A model generated the notes under the pieces. That model searched no databases, was not told the DNA's origin, and saw only the letters and a list, made by a program, of their open reading frames with translations. From contig CAKZYZ010000305.1 in assembly GCA_937885075.1 (NCBI GenBank), positions 1-37,660 of the forward strand: a stretch of 37,660 nt of DNA. Direction: 5' to 3'. This document shows positions 21,475 to 30,276 of this stretch, in pieces (position 1 is the first letter of the stretch; the number at the start of each line of letters is the position of its first letter). The DNA comes from an uncultured bacterium. GTDB lineage: Bacteria; Auribacterota; Erginobacteria; Erginobacterales; Erginobacteraceae. Position numbers and translations under genes: made by a program.

Positions 21475-22596
21475 TTACCCTGAACTTTTTCTGCTCAGCA
21501 GATAGATAAATATACCGCCGCCCAGTATCCCTGTAACCACACCGACCGGCAGTTCCATCGGCGCCAGAACAGTTCGAGCCAGTGTGTCGCAGAGAACCAG
21601 AAAAATTCCACCCGCTAAAAATGAAGCCGGAATTAAGGATCGATGATCATTGCCGAAGAGAAGGCGGACGGTATGGGGTACTATCAACCCCACAAAACCG
21701 ATAATCCCGGCCACGGAGACAGCTGTTCCGGCCAGTAGTGCCCCCAGGAAAAATATCCATTTCTTATCCCGTTCCAGCCGGATCCCCAGGTGGTGTGCCC
21801 CTTCCTCTCCCAGCGCGAGAGCGTTCAAAGTCCAGGCCAGACCAAGGGATGCCGCCGTTCCCAGAAGAATCACCGGAACCGCGAAACGGATCAGAGTGAT
21901 ATCACACCCGGCTAAGGACCCCATGGTCCAATAGATTACCGCCCGGAAGGTGCTTAGATTCACCACTGAGAGCAGCAGCATTATCAGCGCTGAACAGATA
22001 AATGATATCATCACCCCTACCAGCAAGAGATACGGTATCTTCAGAAACCTCCGGCGCCGGGCGATAGTATAGGCAAAAGATACCGCTAACCAGGCGCCGG
22101 CGAATCCGAAGAGAGGCAGCAGCGCCTGAGGGAAAGCCCCCCCGAGCAGAAAGCCCAGACTGACACCCAGTGCCGCCCCCCCGGAAACACCCAGGGTATA
22201 TGGTTCAACCAGGGGATTGCGGAAGAGCCCCTGGAAGAGAACCCCGGAGACAGCCAATCCTCCCCCCACCACAATTCCCAGAATAATCCTGGGGAGCCGG
22301 AGGCGGAAGACAATTGTCGCGTCTATAGAACTATCCGTCTTCCCGAACAAAGAATCAAAGAACATCCGTAATATCCGAGCAAAAGAAAAGCTCACCGTCC
22401 CCACCTGGAGAGACCCTATGGATACCAAGATAAGGCCGGCCAGCAGGAGTATAAAGATGATAATTGTCCGTTGTTTGGTTCGTGACGGAAGACGGAAGAT
22501 GGAAGACGGAAGACGGTTGCCGGTTGCCGGTTGCCGGCAGCCTTTGCCTGGCGTCGTTGAACGTTGAAAGTTGAGCGTTGAACGTTGAATGTTCAT
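21475..22596 (-). CDS. FecCD/BtuC-type ABC transporter permease with repeat-encoded N-terminal extension
   Basis: Multi-TM FecCD motifs (LRLPRIILGIVVGGGLAVSGVLFQGLFRNPLVEPYTLGVSGGAALG); ATGA overlap with upstream BtuF-like gene. Confidence 0.9.
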   Translation of the reverse strand: MNIQRSTLNFQRSTTPGKGCRQPATGNRLPSSIFRLPSRTKQRTIIIFILLLAGLILVSIGSLQVGTVSFSFARILRMFFDSLFGKTDSSIDATIVFRLRLPRIILGIVVGGGLAVSGVLFQGLFRNPLVEPYTLGVSGGAALGVSLGFLLGGAFPQALLPLFGFAGAWLAVSFAYTIARRRRFLKIPYLLLVGVMISFICSALIMLLLSVVNLSTFRAVIYWTMGSLAGCDITLIRFAVPVILLGTAASLGLAWTLNALALGEEGAHHLGIRLERDKKWIFFLGALLAGTAVSVAGIIGFVGLIVPHTVRLLFGNDHRSLIPASFLAGGIFLVLCDTLARTVLAPMELPVGVVTGILGGGIFIYLLSRKSSG

Positions 22597-23546
22597 TCTT
22601 TATCCTCCGTCCCTTCGTCCATCATCCTACTTCCCTTCGTTTCAACAATAAACGATTCAATCTGAGAAACCCCCTCCATAACCCCCGGGCTCAACCGGCA
22701 GATAAGATCCGGGTCAATTATGTAAACTCTCTTATTTCGCACCGCCGACAATTCCGGGAACTTCTCCCAGAACGCTACCCCAGCCTCCGCCTCACTCCCC
22801 ATCGCGGCGATAATAATCACCTCCGGGTTATCGGCCAATACCCGTTCCCGGCTGATGGAAGGATACCGGGAAGATAGATCCGCCGCGATATTATCTCCCC
22901 CGGCAATCTCGATCATCTCCCCGATCAAGGTCTCTTTATTGATTGTTACCAGCGGCTTAACTCCAACCTGAAGAAAGACCGTTACCAAAGGCCGATCGGA
23001 CGCGGCATGGCGAATCCGGTTAAGCCGGTCCTTAAATTCAGTGATCAATCTCCCGGCTTCCTTCTCCCTTCCCAGAATATATCCTAGTTTCCGGAGGAGT
23101 TCAAAATAGTTCTGGAAAGATGAAGACTGCCCGGAGACAAAGACCGGGATATCAAGCCTTCTCAGAGTGGAGATAATCCCGGGGTTATTGCCCTCCCTGG
23201 TAGCCAGGACCAGTTCAGGCTTAAGAGCTACAATACGCTCCAGATTCGGCTGCCAGAGGCCGCCCAGCCGCTCCGGGGCAGTAAGATCATCCTGATACCG
23301 ACAGTAATCGGTTATCCCAACCAACCGGTCGCCAACTCCCAGAGCAATGATATTCCCGGTAAAATCAGGGTTGAGAGAAACAATCGTAAGCGGTGGTTTT
23401 GAAAACCGGAGCGTTTCCCCGGTAGAGTCAACAACAACTATCCCCTCCCCGCCCATGGAGATAACTCCACCCCAAAGAAAAAATACCCCCATAATCAGAA
23501 GAGGTTTAACCAAGCTTTTCCTTATATCGCAGGCCATCTTTTGCAA
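22593..23546 (-). CDS. BtuF/FepB-like ABC transporter periplasmic binding protein
   Basis: IVSLNPDFTGNIIALGVGDRLVGITDYCRY...LERIVALKPELVLA; signal peptide. Confidence 0.88.
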   Translation of the reverse strand: MQKMACDIRKSLVKPLLIMGVFFLWGGVISMGGEGIVVVDSTGETLRFSKPPLTIVSLNPDFTGNIIALGVGDRLVGITDYCRYQDDLTAPERLGGLWQPNLERIVALKPELVLATREGNNPGIISTLRRLDIPVFVSGQSSSFQNYFELLRKLGYILGREKEAGRLITEFKDRLNRIRHAASDRPLVTVFLQVGVKPLVTINKETLIGEMIEIAGGDNIAADLSSRYPSISRERVLADNPEVIIIAAMGSEAEAGVAFWEKFPELSAVRNKRVYIIDPDLICRLSPGVMEGVSQIESFIVETKGSRMMDEGTEDKE

Positions 23547-23631
23547 CTATTGGGGAGAAATTTCACGTTAAAACATGCCCGCAATGATGGATCAATGCTT
23601 GCACATTATTATTTTTCGGAGAAAAATAATA

Positions 23632-23715
23632 TACCGGAGGCGGGATTTGAACCCGCACGAGGTTTCCCTCAAGGGATTTTAAGTCCCTTGTGTCTGCCAA
23701 TTCCACCACTCCGGC
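23632..23715 (-). tRNA. tRNA-Leu(TAA)
   Basis: Reverse strand GCCGGAGTGGTGGAATTGGCAGACACAAGGGACTTAAAATCCCTTGAGG..GTGCGGGTTCAAATCCCGCCTCCGGTA; class II variable arm. Confidence 0.95.
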
Positions 23716-23769
23716 ATACCCTCTCTCTATCCTTACTCGAAACCCTTTTCGAGTAAGGTCTATCTACAT

Positions 23770-25134
23770 TCAGGAAAAAGTCGGGATTTTTAAGTTATAC
23801 GATTTAATCTTCCGCCAGAGAGTAATTCTATCGATGCCGAGCAGTCGGGCCGCGGCCTGCTTATTTCCCTTACACTCTCTCATCGCGCGGACAATCTGCG
23901 CCTGTTCGGTTCTATGAATCGCCTCAGAGAGACTTAATGCTGTCCCACTCTCATCGTTTACATCAGAGATCTCCATCCCCGGAGAGAGATGATAGGGGAG
24001 AATAGTATCATCCTGACAGAAGGTAACCGCCCGTTCTATGGTGTTCTTCAATTCCCGCACATTTCCCGGCCAATTCCGTGCCATCATAACGCTGAGCGCT
24101 GTGGATGAGATATTCCTGATAGATTTTTTCTGCTGCCGGGCGAAGTTCCGTAAAAAATAGTAACTGAGAAGCGGTATATCCTCTCTGTGATTCCGGAGAG
24201 GGGGGAGAGAGATCGTCAACACATTCAGACGGTGGTAGAGATCTTCCCGGAATTGACCGGAATTTACTCTCTCCTCCAGGTCGACATTTGTAGCCGCCAG
24301 GACCCGGGCATCCGATCTCAGATTCTGTGTTCCTCCGACCGGCCTGAACTCTCCGTTCTGCAGGAACCGGAGGAGCTGAGACTGGGCTTGATGGCTGATC
24401 TCACCAATCTCATCCAGAAGGATAGTGCTGCCGGAGGCCGCCTTCAATAAGCCTATCTTATCCTTGAAAGCCCCGGTGAAAGCCCCCCGAACATATCCGA
24501 ATAGCTCGCTCTGAAAAAGATGCTCCGAGAGAGCGCCGCAGTCCACAACCATCATCTCTCTCTCCCGGCGGTCACTGTTCAAATGGATGGCCCGGGCAAC
24601 CATCTCCTTCCCGGATCCTGTCTCCCCATAAATAATAACCGGGCTGCTGGTCTTCGCCACGGTCAGGATAGTATGGTAGATCTTCTTCATCTCCACGCTC
24701 TTGCCGGCCAGGCCGAAGAAGATATTCTCCGATATCATGTCTTCATAGCTGGTCTCCTCCTCTTCCATCAGCTTCTTCTCCGTCAGCGCGGTCTCAATCG
24801 TGTAATACATCTGCTCCATGGAGAAAGGCTTGATCACAAAAGAGGCCGCGCCTTTTTCAACGCATTCTTTGGCGACTTTCACCGAAGCGTGAGCGGTCAT
24901 AACGATAACCTTGCTATCGGGAGATACCTCTTTAATGAAAGAGATTAACTCCGTCCCTTTAACATCAGGCATCACCAGGTCGGTTACCACCACATCATAC
25001 TTCTTCCCCTTAAGTAATTCCCGGGCCGAATTACCGTCAATAGCGGTATTGACATCGTATCCATAAGATTTTACGCCCATAACGAGCATCCCACGGATCT
25101 CGGTGTCATCTTCTATTATCAATATTGTCGCCAT
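23770..25134 (-). CDS. NtrC/AtoC-family sigma-54-dependent response regulator
   Basis: REC domain; GETGSGKEM Walker A, ESELFGYVRGAFTGA GAFTGA loop; C-terminal Fis HTH. Confidence 0.95.
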   Translation of the reverse strand: MATILIIEDDTEIRGMLVMGVKSYGYDVNTAIDGNSARELLKGKKYDVVVTDLVMPDVKGTELISFIKEVSPDSKVIVMTAHASVKVAKECVEKGAASFVIKPFSMEQMYYTIETALTEKKLMEEEETSYEDMISENIFFGLAGKSVEMKKIYHTILTVAKTSSPVIIYGETGSGKEMVARAIHLNSDRREREMMVVDCGALSEHLFQSELFGYVRGAFTGAFKDKIGLLKAASGSTILLDEIGEISHQAQSQLLRFLQNGEFRPVGGTQNLRSDARVLAATNVDLEERVNSGQFREDLYHRLNVLTISLPPLRNHREDIPLLSYYFLRNFARQQKKSIRNISSTALSVMMARNWPGNVRELKNTIERAVTFCQDDTILPYHLSPGMEISDVNDESGTALSLSEAIHRTEQAQIVRAMRECKGNKQAAARLLGIDRITLWRKIKSYNLKIPTFS

Positions 25135-25555
25135 ATAAGTTATTCCCTACACTATTGCCCTATTGCAACTACATTGAAACTAACGCTGCTGGCAAATGAT
25201 AGCGGTCTATATCTAAAAAAGAAAAAAGGCACAGACTCGTATCTTTGTCTCTCCATACATTGAAGTTTAAATCATGTAAGTTATAAATGATTTTGCGGGT
25301 AGAATTCAAGTCTTTTATCAGAGAGTCCAGTGGATCCCCTTTCGGACTCAAGAGCTATTATAATCATTATCAATTTATTGTGGTCTATTCTTTCCCATAT
25401 GCGTATATCTTTGCTGGATAAGGGGGCGATATAGATGTGTAATTTTTTTGCTCAAATTTAATATTTCCCGTTTGAATAGTAACTCCTGCATGTTAATATA
25501 GTATTATTGCTATTTCTCCTATCTGAATATATCTGGATGCAGAACTTTTCGTAAT

Positions 25556-25946
25556 ATGAAATTTGGCCTAATTAGGATACTTGGATTTACTTTTCTTTTA
25601 ATCTTTGGGTGCAAGCAAAACCAACCAGAGGATGTAATTCCACCATATAATCTGGAATATATATCCAGCGAAATTTATAGTTGGAATTACCAAAAATATG
25701 TTCAAGGGATTATCATCAACAGAGATCAGCGGACCTGCCCTTTTGTTATGGTTATTATTTAAGCTATATGACCGAGACAAAAACATTTTAGACTAAACTT
25801 CAGATATTATTCATAATCTTGCCCCTGGAGGAAAATGGAAATTCAAAGCTCCTTATTCTGCGAGCGGAGCATCGTTCTACAGAATAGAGGATATCACTAC
25901 CGATAAACCCATTATTTATTTAGAGACTACTGTAACAGGAATATAA
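25556..25946 (+). pseudogene. FxLYD-domain lipoprotein, frameshifted and with an in-frame stop
   Basis: MKFGLIRILGFTFLLIFGCKQ..YVQGIIINRD..FVMV then +1 frame FKLYDRDKNILD*TSDIIHNLAPGGKWKFKAPYSASGASFYRIEDITTDKPIIYLETTVTGI*. Confidence 0.7.
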
Positions 25947-26053
25947 TGTGAAATTTTGGTTACACTTTTGGGGGATGCGCCTGGTGGGATTTTTAAATCA
26001 GCTGAGAATATAGGAGTTTTCGAGGGGTCGAATAATTCCGGGAAAGGATATCT

Positions 26054-26293
26054 ATGATAAAGAAAGAATGGAAAATAACAGGACAATTCAAAGCACGCTC
26101 AAAAGACGGCAAAGAATTTAAAATTATTGAACGCACCATATTTTTTACGATACCTAAATTTCAGAGTAGGCCAGAGCTGAAACCCGGGATAAAATCATAT
26201 TCAACCACTAATGGAATGCACGTTAATGTCATAAATGAAGATAAGGGGATTTACGAAATGTTAGACATAGGGATTACGATTTATAAAAACTAA
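26054..26293 (+). CDS. Small hypothetical protein
   Basis: 79-aa ORF, GGAAAGGATATCT upstream of ATG. Confidence 0.4.
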   Translation: MIKKEWKITGQFKARSKDGKEFKIIERTIFFTIPKFQSRPELKPGIKSYSTTNGMHVNVINEDKGIYEMLDIGITIYKN

Positions 26294-26427
26294 ACCCTCC
26301 GGGGAGATATCTCAAGCTCGGTCGATGGCTGATAAACATTACAGAAGCTGATACGCGTCGGGCCGGAGTGGCCGGATCCGATTCCATTGCCCCCAGCTTA
26401 GGGGCGGGGAAAGTGCTGATAAAAATG

Positions 26428-26745
26428 AGCATTGATAACACAAAATTATCTGAAGAATTATTTGAATCCTCAGAGCTCTCGCTTTCAAAAAAGGAGAAAG
26501 AGTTTATCCAAAAAAGTTCGACATGGCCAGAAACCTGGGTCAGGGCAACATCTGAATTATATTCTGCCAAGTTATCGGAACGATCCATCAAGGAGCACAC
26601 AGGCGCTCTAAGAGAACAAACTGAAGCCACTAAAAAGGCTTCGAAGTCATCGGACCGGCATTCGAGAGCCCTGATAATAATTACGGGGTGCTTGGTCTTG
26701 GTTACAGTCGCTCTGGTGGTGGTTACTTGTAATTCAATCCACTAA
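26428..26745 (+). CDS. Small single-TM hypothetical protein
   Basis: MSIDNTKLSEELFESSELSLSKKEKEFI... C-terminal TM ALIIITGCLVLVTVALVVV; ORF track starts at 26368 but MSIDN is the likelier start. Confidence 0.4.
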   Translation, partial: SIDNTKLSEELFESSELSLSKKEKEFIQKSSTWPETWVRATSELYSAKLSERSIKEHTGALREQTEATKKASKSSDRHSRALIIITGCLVLVTVALVVVTCNSIH

Positions 26746-26832
26746 ATCAAAGATCTCGGTTGCCATATTACAAAACCCTGGAACGAATGGTCGTTGCGGG
26801 AATTAAGTATAAACTAATTGGAGGTGATTCTA

Positions 26833-27018
26833 ATGGTAGATTTAAAAGTTGGAGATGTTGTTAGATTGAAGTCTGGCGGTCCCAAAATGACAATTCAAGA
26901 AATAGAAACATATGATTTTGGACCTGGTGCGGCCTGCCGGTGGTTTGATGAGAAACAGTCAAAAATGGAGGTTTTCCTGCTAGATACGATTGAAATTCCC
27001 AAGAAGATACAGATCTAG
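26833..27018 (+). CDS. YodC/DUF2158 family small protein
   Basis: MVDLKVGDVVRLKSGGPKMTIQEI...CRWFDEKQSKMEVFLLDTIE; SD GGAGGTGATTCT upstream. Confidence 0.8.
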   Translation: MVDLKVGDVVRLKSGGPKMTIQEIETYDFGPGAACRWFDEKQSKMEVFLLDTIEIPKKIQI

Positions 27019-27035
27019 CGGGAGTTTCTTAAAAC

Positions 27036-27075
27036 AAAAAAACCCCGGGATGAGTAATCGTCCCGGGGTTTTTTC
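27036..27075. terminator. Bidirectional intrinsic terminator
   Basis: aaaaaaccccgggatgagtaatcgtcccggggtttttt. Confidence 0.9.
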
Positions 27076-27089
27076 TTTTCTAAGTAATA

Positions 27090-27737
27090 TTAATGCCTTC
27101 GAAATTCGTCAATTTTTGCAGTTAAATTGAGGGACGACCAACAAGCATTGGCAAGAGAAGTTCCTTCTGGTGGAAATCCGGCATGTACTATTTTTTTTCC
27201 CTTGTCATGGAGAAACTCTACTGCGGGAATAAAATCACGGTCAGCTGAAACCAATACTCCTATTTGATACGAATCCTCCCAAGCGAGCTTGATCATATCA
27301 GTAACTATAGCAGTATCGATTCCCTTCTCCACTGTTCCTGCCAATTTTTCGCCGCAATGAGGACATTCTTTAATTGACTTATGGCATTTCTGACAAACAG
27401 GTGGATTCTTTGGCCTTCTCTCCTTGGCAATCAGCTGAAGTCCTGGCACTCTCTGCAGTCGCCTATGGGCCCAGTGGTGTAACTTACGACCTTGTGGGGT
27501 TTTTGCGTTATAGGAAAGATATACGTGTGCTCCTTCAAATTGAATGCGGGAATCGGGACTACCCAGTGCCAGGGAACCGGCATTGTTAGCCAACCATAAC
27601 GGTAATATATTCCAATCAACTCGATAGTGCGAATTTTTTGCTGTATATCGCTGCCAGCTAAGTTGGAAATTCCAAAAATCAATAAATACTCTGACCTTTT
27701 GTAAGTTGGTTGTGGTTGGGATATCCTGGTCGGCCAT
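27090..27737 (-). CDS. NYN/LabA-like (DUF88) PIN-fold protein with zinc ribbon
   Basis: VRVFIDFWNFQLSW, DTAIVTDMIKLAW..GVLVSADRDFIPAVEFLHDKGKKIVHAGFPP; CQKCHKSIKECPHCG; SD AGGAGG before ATG at 27737. Confidence 0.88.
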   Translation of the reverse strand: MADQDIPTTTNLQKVRVFIDFWNFQLSWQRYTAKNSHYRVDWNILPLWLANNAGSLALGSPDSRIQFEGAHVYLSYNAKTPQGRKLHHWAHRRLQRVPGLQLIAKERRPKNPPVCQKCHKSIKECPHCGEKLAGTVEKGIDTAIVTDMIKLAWEDSYQIGVLVSADRDFIPAVEFLHDKGKKIVHAGFPPEGTSLANACWSSLNLTAKIDEFRRH

Positions 27738-27772
27738 GGCAATGCCTCCTTTAATAAGTCCGGACAAAAAAC

Positions 27773-27796
27773 AGGGAGTACTCGAAAGTACTCCCT
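27773..27796 (-). terminator. Intrinsic terminator/attenuator upstream of the NYN gene
   Basis: Minus strand AGGGAGTACT TTCG AGTACTCCCT followed by GTTTTTTG, ~35 nt before the NYN start codon. Confidence 0.75.
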
Positions 27797-28050
27797 GGGG
27801 TAATAATAACAGGTGGAATAAGCCGGGTTGTCCCCGAACAACCACCTGTGGGGTTTATTAGCATTGTGCCAGATTATGAAATTATTTCATCGCCTGTCAA
27901 GAAAAAACTCAATTTTTTTTTAGATTTTTTTCTCCCCTTATAAATATATCATCCCAATCACAATATGACAACCCTACAACAGAATTTATCGATTCATATG
28001 TTTAGACGAATTTATGAGCATTTGGTTCAAACATATTTTAATAAACTGGG

Positions 28051-28108
28051 ATAGGCAACTCGCTAAAGTCGGCCAGTTTCTATTGTCCGACTTTAGCGAG
28101 TTGCCTAT
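28051..28108. repeat. Perfect 22-bp inverted repeat with 14-nt loop
   Basis: ataggcaactcgctaaagtcgg - ccagtttctattgt - ccgactttagcgagttgcctat. Confidence 0.9.
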
Positions 28109-28649
28109 CGCCTGTCAATGGAAAAAATAATCAGTTACTTATTTTCTTTATTCTTAAAATCGAACAGACGGGGATGCAGATTCGGGCCAGGTTCCGCATC
28201 TTCTTTGTGCTCCCACCCAGATGGAGTTCCATAGCTATCCAGCCATTCGATTAGTACTATTTTTCCATTTTGATTCTCCGGAGGATTTTTGGCGATCGCG
28301 AGTTGTCAACTAATATAGGGATAAATAAGGATCCTTGGTTTTATAATATTGCTTAATTCGTGCTTAACTATTCTTGGATCCTCCGGAGCATGGCAGCTAG
28401 GCCCCATCGTTTCTATTTAGACACTTTTACCCAATAAAGCCGCCAACCGGGGATCCGGGAGGGGGCTTTTCCCACAACGACTATCGCTACTTCCGAGCGG
28501 GAATCTGCAAATGCAGCGGCTTCGCGATCTTGTCGTTGGCTACCTAGGCAGCAGCAATGCTCAGTGTTGTCCTCCCCTCATTTAAGCTCTGAATATGCCC
28601 CCCCGGTCGGCCAGAGGGTTCTCAACAAATACCGTAGTTTTTAACAAAA

Positions 28650-28678
28650 AAGGCAGCCTGAGCATTCAGGCTGCCTTA
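28650..28678 (-). terminator. Intrinsic terminator downstream of tRNA-Cys
   Basis: Minus strand AAGGCAGCCTGAATGCTCAGGCTGCC followed by TTTTTTG. Confidence 0.85.
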
Positions 28679-28731
28679 TAATGAAATGAAATTTTTGCTT
28701 CCTTAAGGATAAACAGTCGGTTTATCCTATA

Positions 28732-28803
28732 AGGCGCGGACCGGATTCGAACCGGTGAATAGCGATTTTGCAGACCGCCGCCTTACCACTTGGCTACCGC
28801 GCC
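28732..28803 (-). tRNA. tRNA-Cys(GCA)
   Basis: Reverse strand GGCGCGGTAGCCAAGTGGTAAGGCGGCGGTCTGCAAAATCGCTATTCACCGGTTCGAATCCGGTCCGCGCCT. Confidence 0.95.
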
Positions 28804-28923
28804 ATAATTTTTACTCTGTAAAAATTATGCTATAAAATTAATCGTGAGATTAAACCTACTTCATTGCTATCTAAAATAAATCACGGTCATTTTTCAAAAC
28901 TATAGAGTAGCGAACAAAGTGAG

Positions 28924-29115
28924 CTACTCTATATACCAGACCCGAAAGAACCCTTCGTGAGTCTCGATATTGATTATCTTCCGGTTGTTCTTCGATATAT
29001 ATAGATCAATTGTCTTGAGAAAAGCATCCCTGGTCGGCGGGATTGCCCGTACCTTTCCCCGATTCCCATGGAGTGATGGGCGAAAATTAAAGTCTTTATA
29101 ATTGAGTCCGGTCAT
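28924..29115 (-). CDS. Small hypothetical protein
   Basis: MTGLNYKDFNFRPSLHGNRGKVRAIPPTRDAFLKTIDLYISKNNRKIINIETHEGFFRVWYIE. Confidence 0.4.
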   Translation of the reverse strand: MTGLNYKDFNFRPSLHGNRGKVRAIPPTRDAFLKTIDLYISKNNRKIINIETHEGFFRVWYIE

Positions 29116-29138
29116 AGTTCCCGTGCTATTAGCCCGAC

Positions 29139-29300
29139 TTATCTCCAATGCCCCGGCTTCCAGTGGCCACCCGGCGCTCGATGCGCCGGGACCCATTGAG
29201 CACCAGCATGAGGGCGGCGCGGCCGGGGTGGCGGAGGCGATGAGGAGGCACAGGCCGAGACTATAAATACCAGCAGTAACAGTAAAATTATCTTTTTCAT
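29139..29300 (-). CDS. Small lipoprotein with His/Trp-rich tail (WVPAHRAPGGHWKPGHWR)
   Basis: MKKIILLLLLVFIVSACASS lipobox; SD GAGGAG before ATG at 29300. Confidence 0.65.
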   Translation of the reverse strand: MKKIILLLLLVFIVSACASSSPPPPRPRRPHAGAQWVPAHRAPGGHWKPGHWR

Positions 29301-29336
29301 TAGCTCCTCTCCAGAACTCAGCTTCGCAACTTTTTT

Positions 29337-29428
29337 TGCCACTAAGACACTAAGGCACAAAGAGAAAACTTTAAAGGCAGATGACAAAATTATTGGTTTT
29401 TCTTGGTGTCTTTGTGCCTTTGTGGCGA
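29337..29428. repeat. Inverted repeat family F copy 1
   Basis: tgccactaagacactaaggcacaaag ... gtgtctttgtgcctttgtggcga. Confidence 0.8.
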
Positions 29429-29450
29429 CATTATTATCGTAGATACGGCT

Positions 29451-30128
29451 TCAGACATGAAATTCCGAATAATCCATCGTCCACTTGATGATACGGTCCG
29501 CCAGATTGTCTTTACTCATCATGGGCCATTGATCAGCCATCCCACGGCGATCAAAGACAATTACTTGATTTGTATCCCCGGCGAATCCGCTGCCGGGGGC
29601 GGAGATATCATTCGCGATTATTAAATCAAGATTCTTACTTTTTAACTTTTTCAAGGTATTGTCAATAATATTTTCTGTCTCCGCCGAGAATCCAACCAGG
29701 ATTGTATCTCCTTTTTTCTGACCAAGTTCTTCCAGAATATCCGGATTTCTTACCAGCTGAAGAGATATTTCCGCGCCGCCTTTTTTTAACTTATGGAGGA
29801 ACTTATCCTCCGGGCGATAATCCGCGACTGCCGCCGACATGATAACCGCGTCGGCGTAGGGAAAGTGACTATTCACCGCCTCTCTCATATCCAGAGCCGA
29901 AATCACCGGAACCAAAACCGCTCCTGGAATTGGAGGCAACTCGACCGGTCCACTGATCAGAATCACTTCCTGGCCCCGGCCTACCGCGGCCCGGGCCAGA
30001 GCGTAACCCATCTTTCCGCTGGAAGGGTTGGAGATAAATCGGAAGGGGTCGATAAACTCCCTGGTAGGACCGGCTGTGATGATGAACTTCATAGTAGTAT
30101 CGCCCTTTACTCCGTTTCGGACTTTCAC
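29451..30128 (-). CDS. coaB: Phosphopantothenate-cysteine ligase (CoaB) as a separate ORF
   Basis: MKFIITAGPTREFIDPFRFISNPSSGKMGYALARAA; NDISAPGSGFAGDTNQV. Confidence 0.93.
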   Translation of the reverse strand: MKVRNGVKGDTTMKFIITAGPTREFIDPFRFISNPSSGKMGYALARAAVGRGQEVILISGPVELPPIPGAVLVPVISALDMREAVNSHFPYADAVIMSAAVADYRPEDKFLHKLKKGGAEISLQLVRNPDILEELGQKKGDTILVGFSAETENIIDNTLKKLKSKNLDLIIANDISAPGSGFAGDTNQVIVFDRRGMADQWPMMSKDNLADRIIKWTMDYSEFHV

Positions 30129-30156
30129 GTCTGAAGCCGCATCTTCGACAATAAAT

Positions 30157-30263
30157 TTGCCACAAAGGCACTAAGACACTAAGAAAAACATCCGAAAAAT
30201 ATGAAGAGATGTAGCTATTGAGCCATTAATTCTATTCTTTGTGTCTTAGTGTCTTTGTGGCAA
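30157..30263. repeat. Inverted repeat family F copy 2, between coaC and coaB
   Basis: ttgccacaaaggcactaagacactaag ... gtgtcttagtgtctttgtggcaa. Confidence 0.85.
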
Positions 30264-30276
30264 GAAAGTTGCGAGG

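Noticed and set aside
23547-23631. Cobalamin riboswitch upstream of the BtuF-like gene
   Set aside because: Only ~85 bp separates it from tRNA-Leu and no B12-box-like sequence was seen, so the substrate could equally be a siderophore or other metal chelate.
25169-25351. 60-aa minus-strand ORF
   Set aside because: No recognisable domain, poor context; not reported as a gene.
28434-28600. DGR variable region / FGE-like C-terminus (GGGFSHNDYRYFRAG reading frame)
   Set aside because: Frame lacks an upstream target gene, no reverse transcriptase or template repeat is visible, and the strong base pairing fits a structured element better.
28434-28600. tmRNA (GCCAACGACAAG resembles an AND tag start)
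   Set aside because: No tRNA-like ends or tag ending in alanines; coincidence is more likely.
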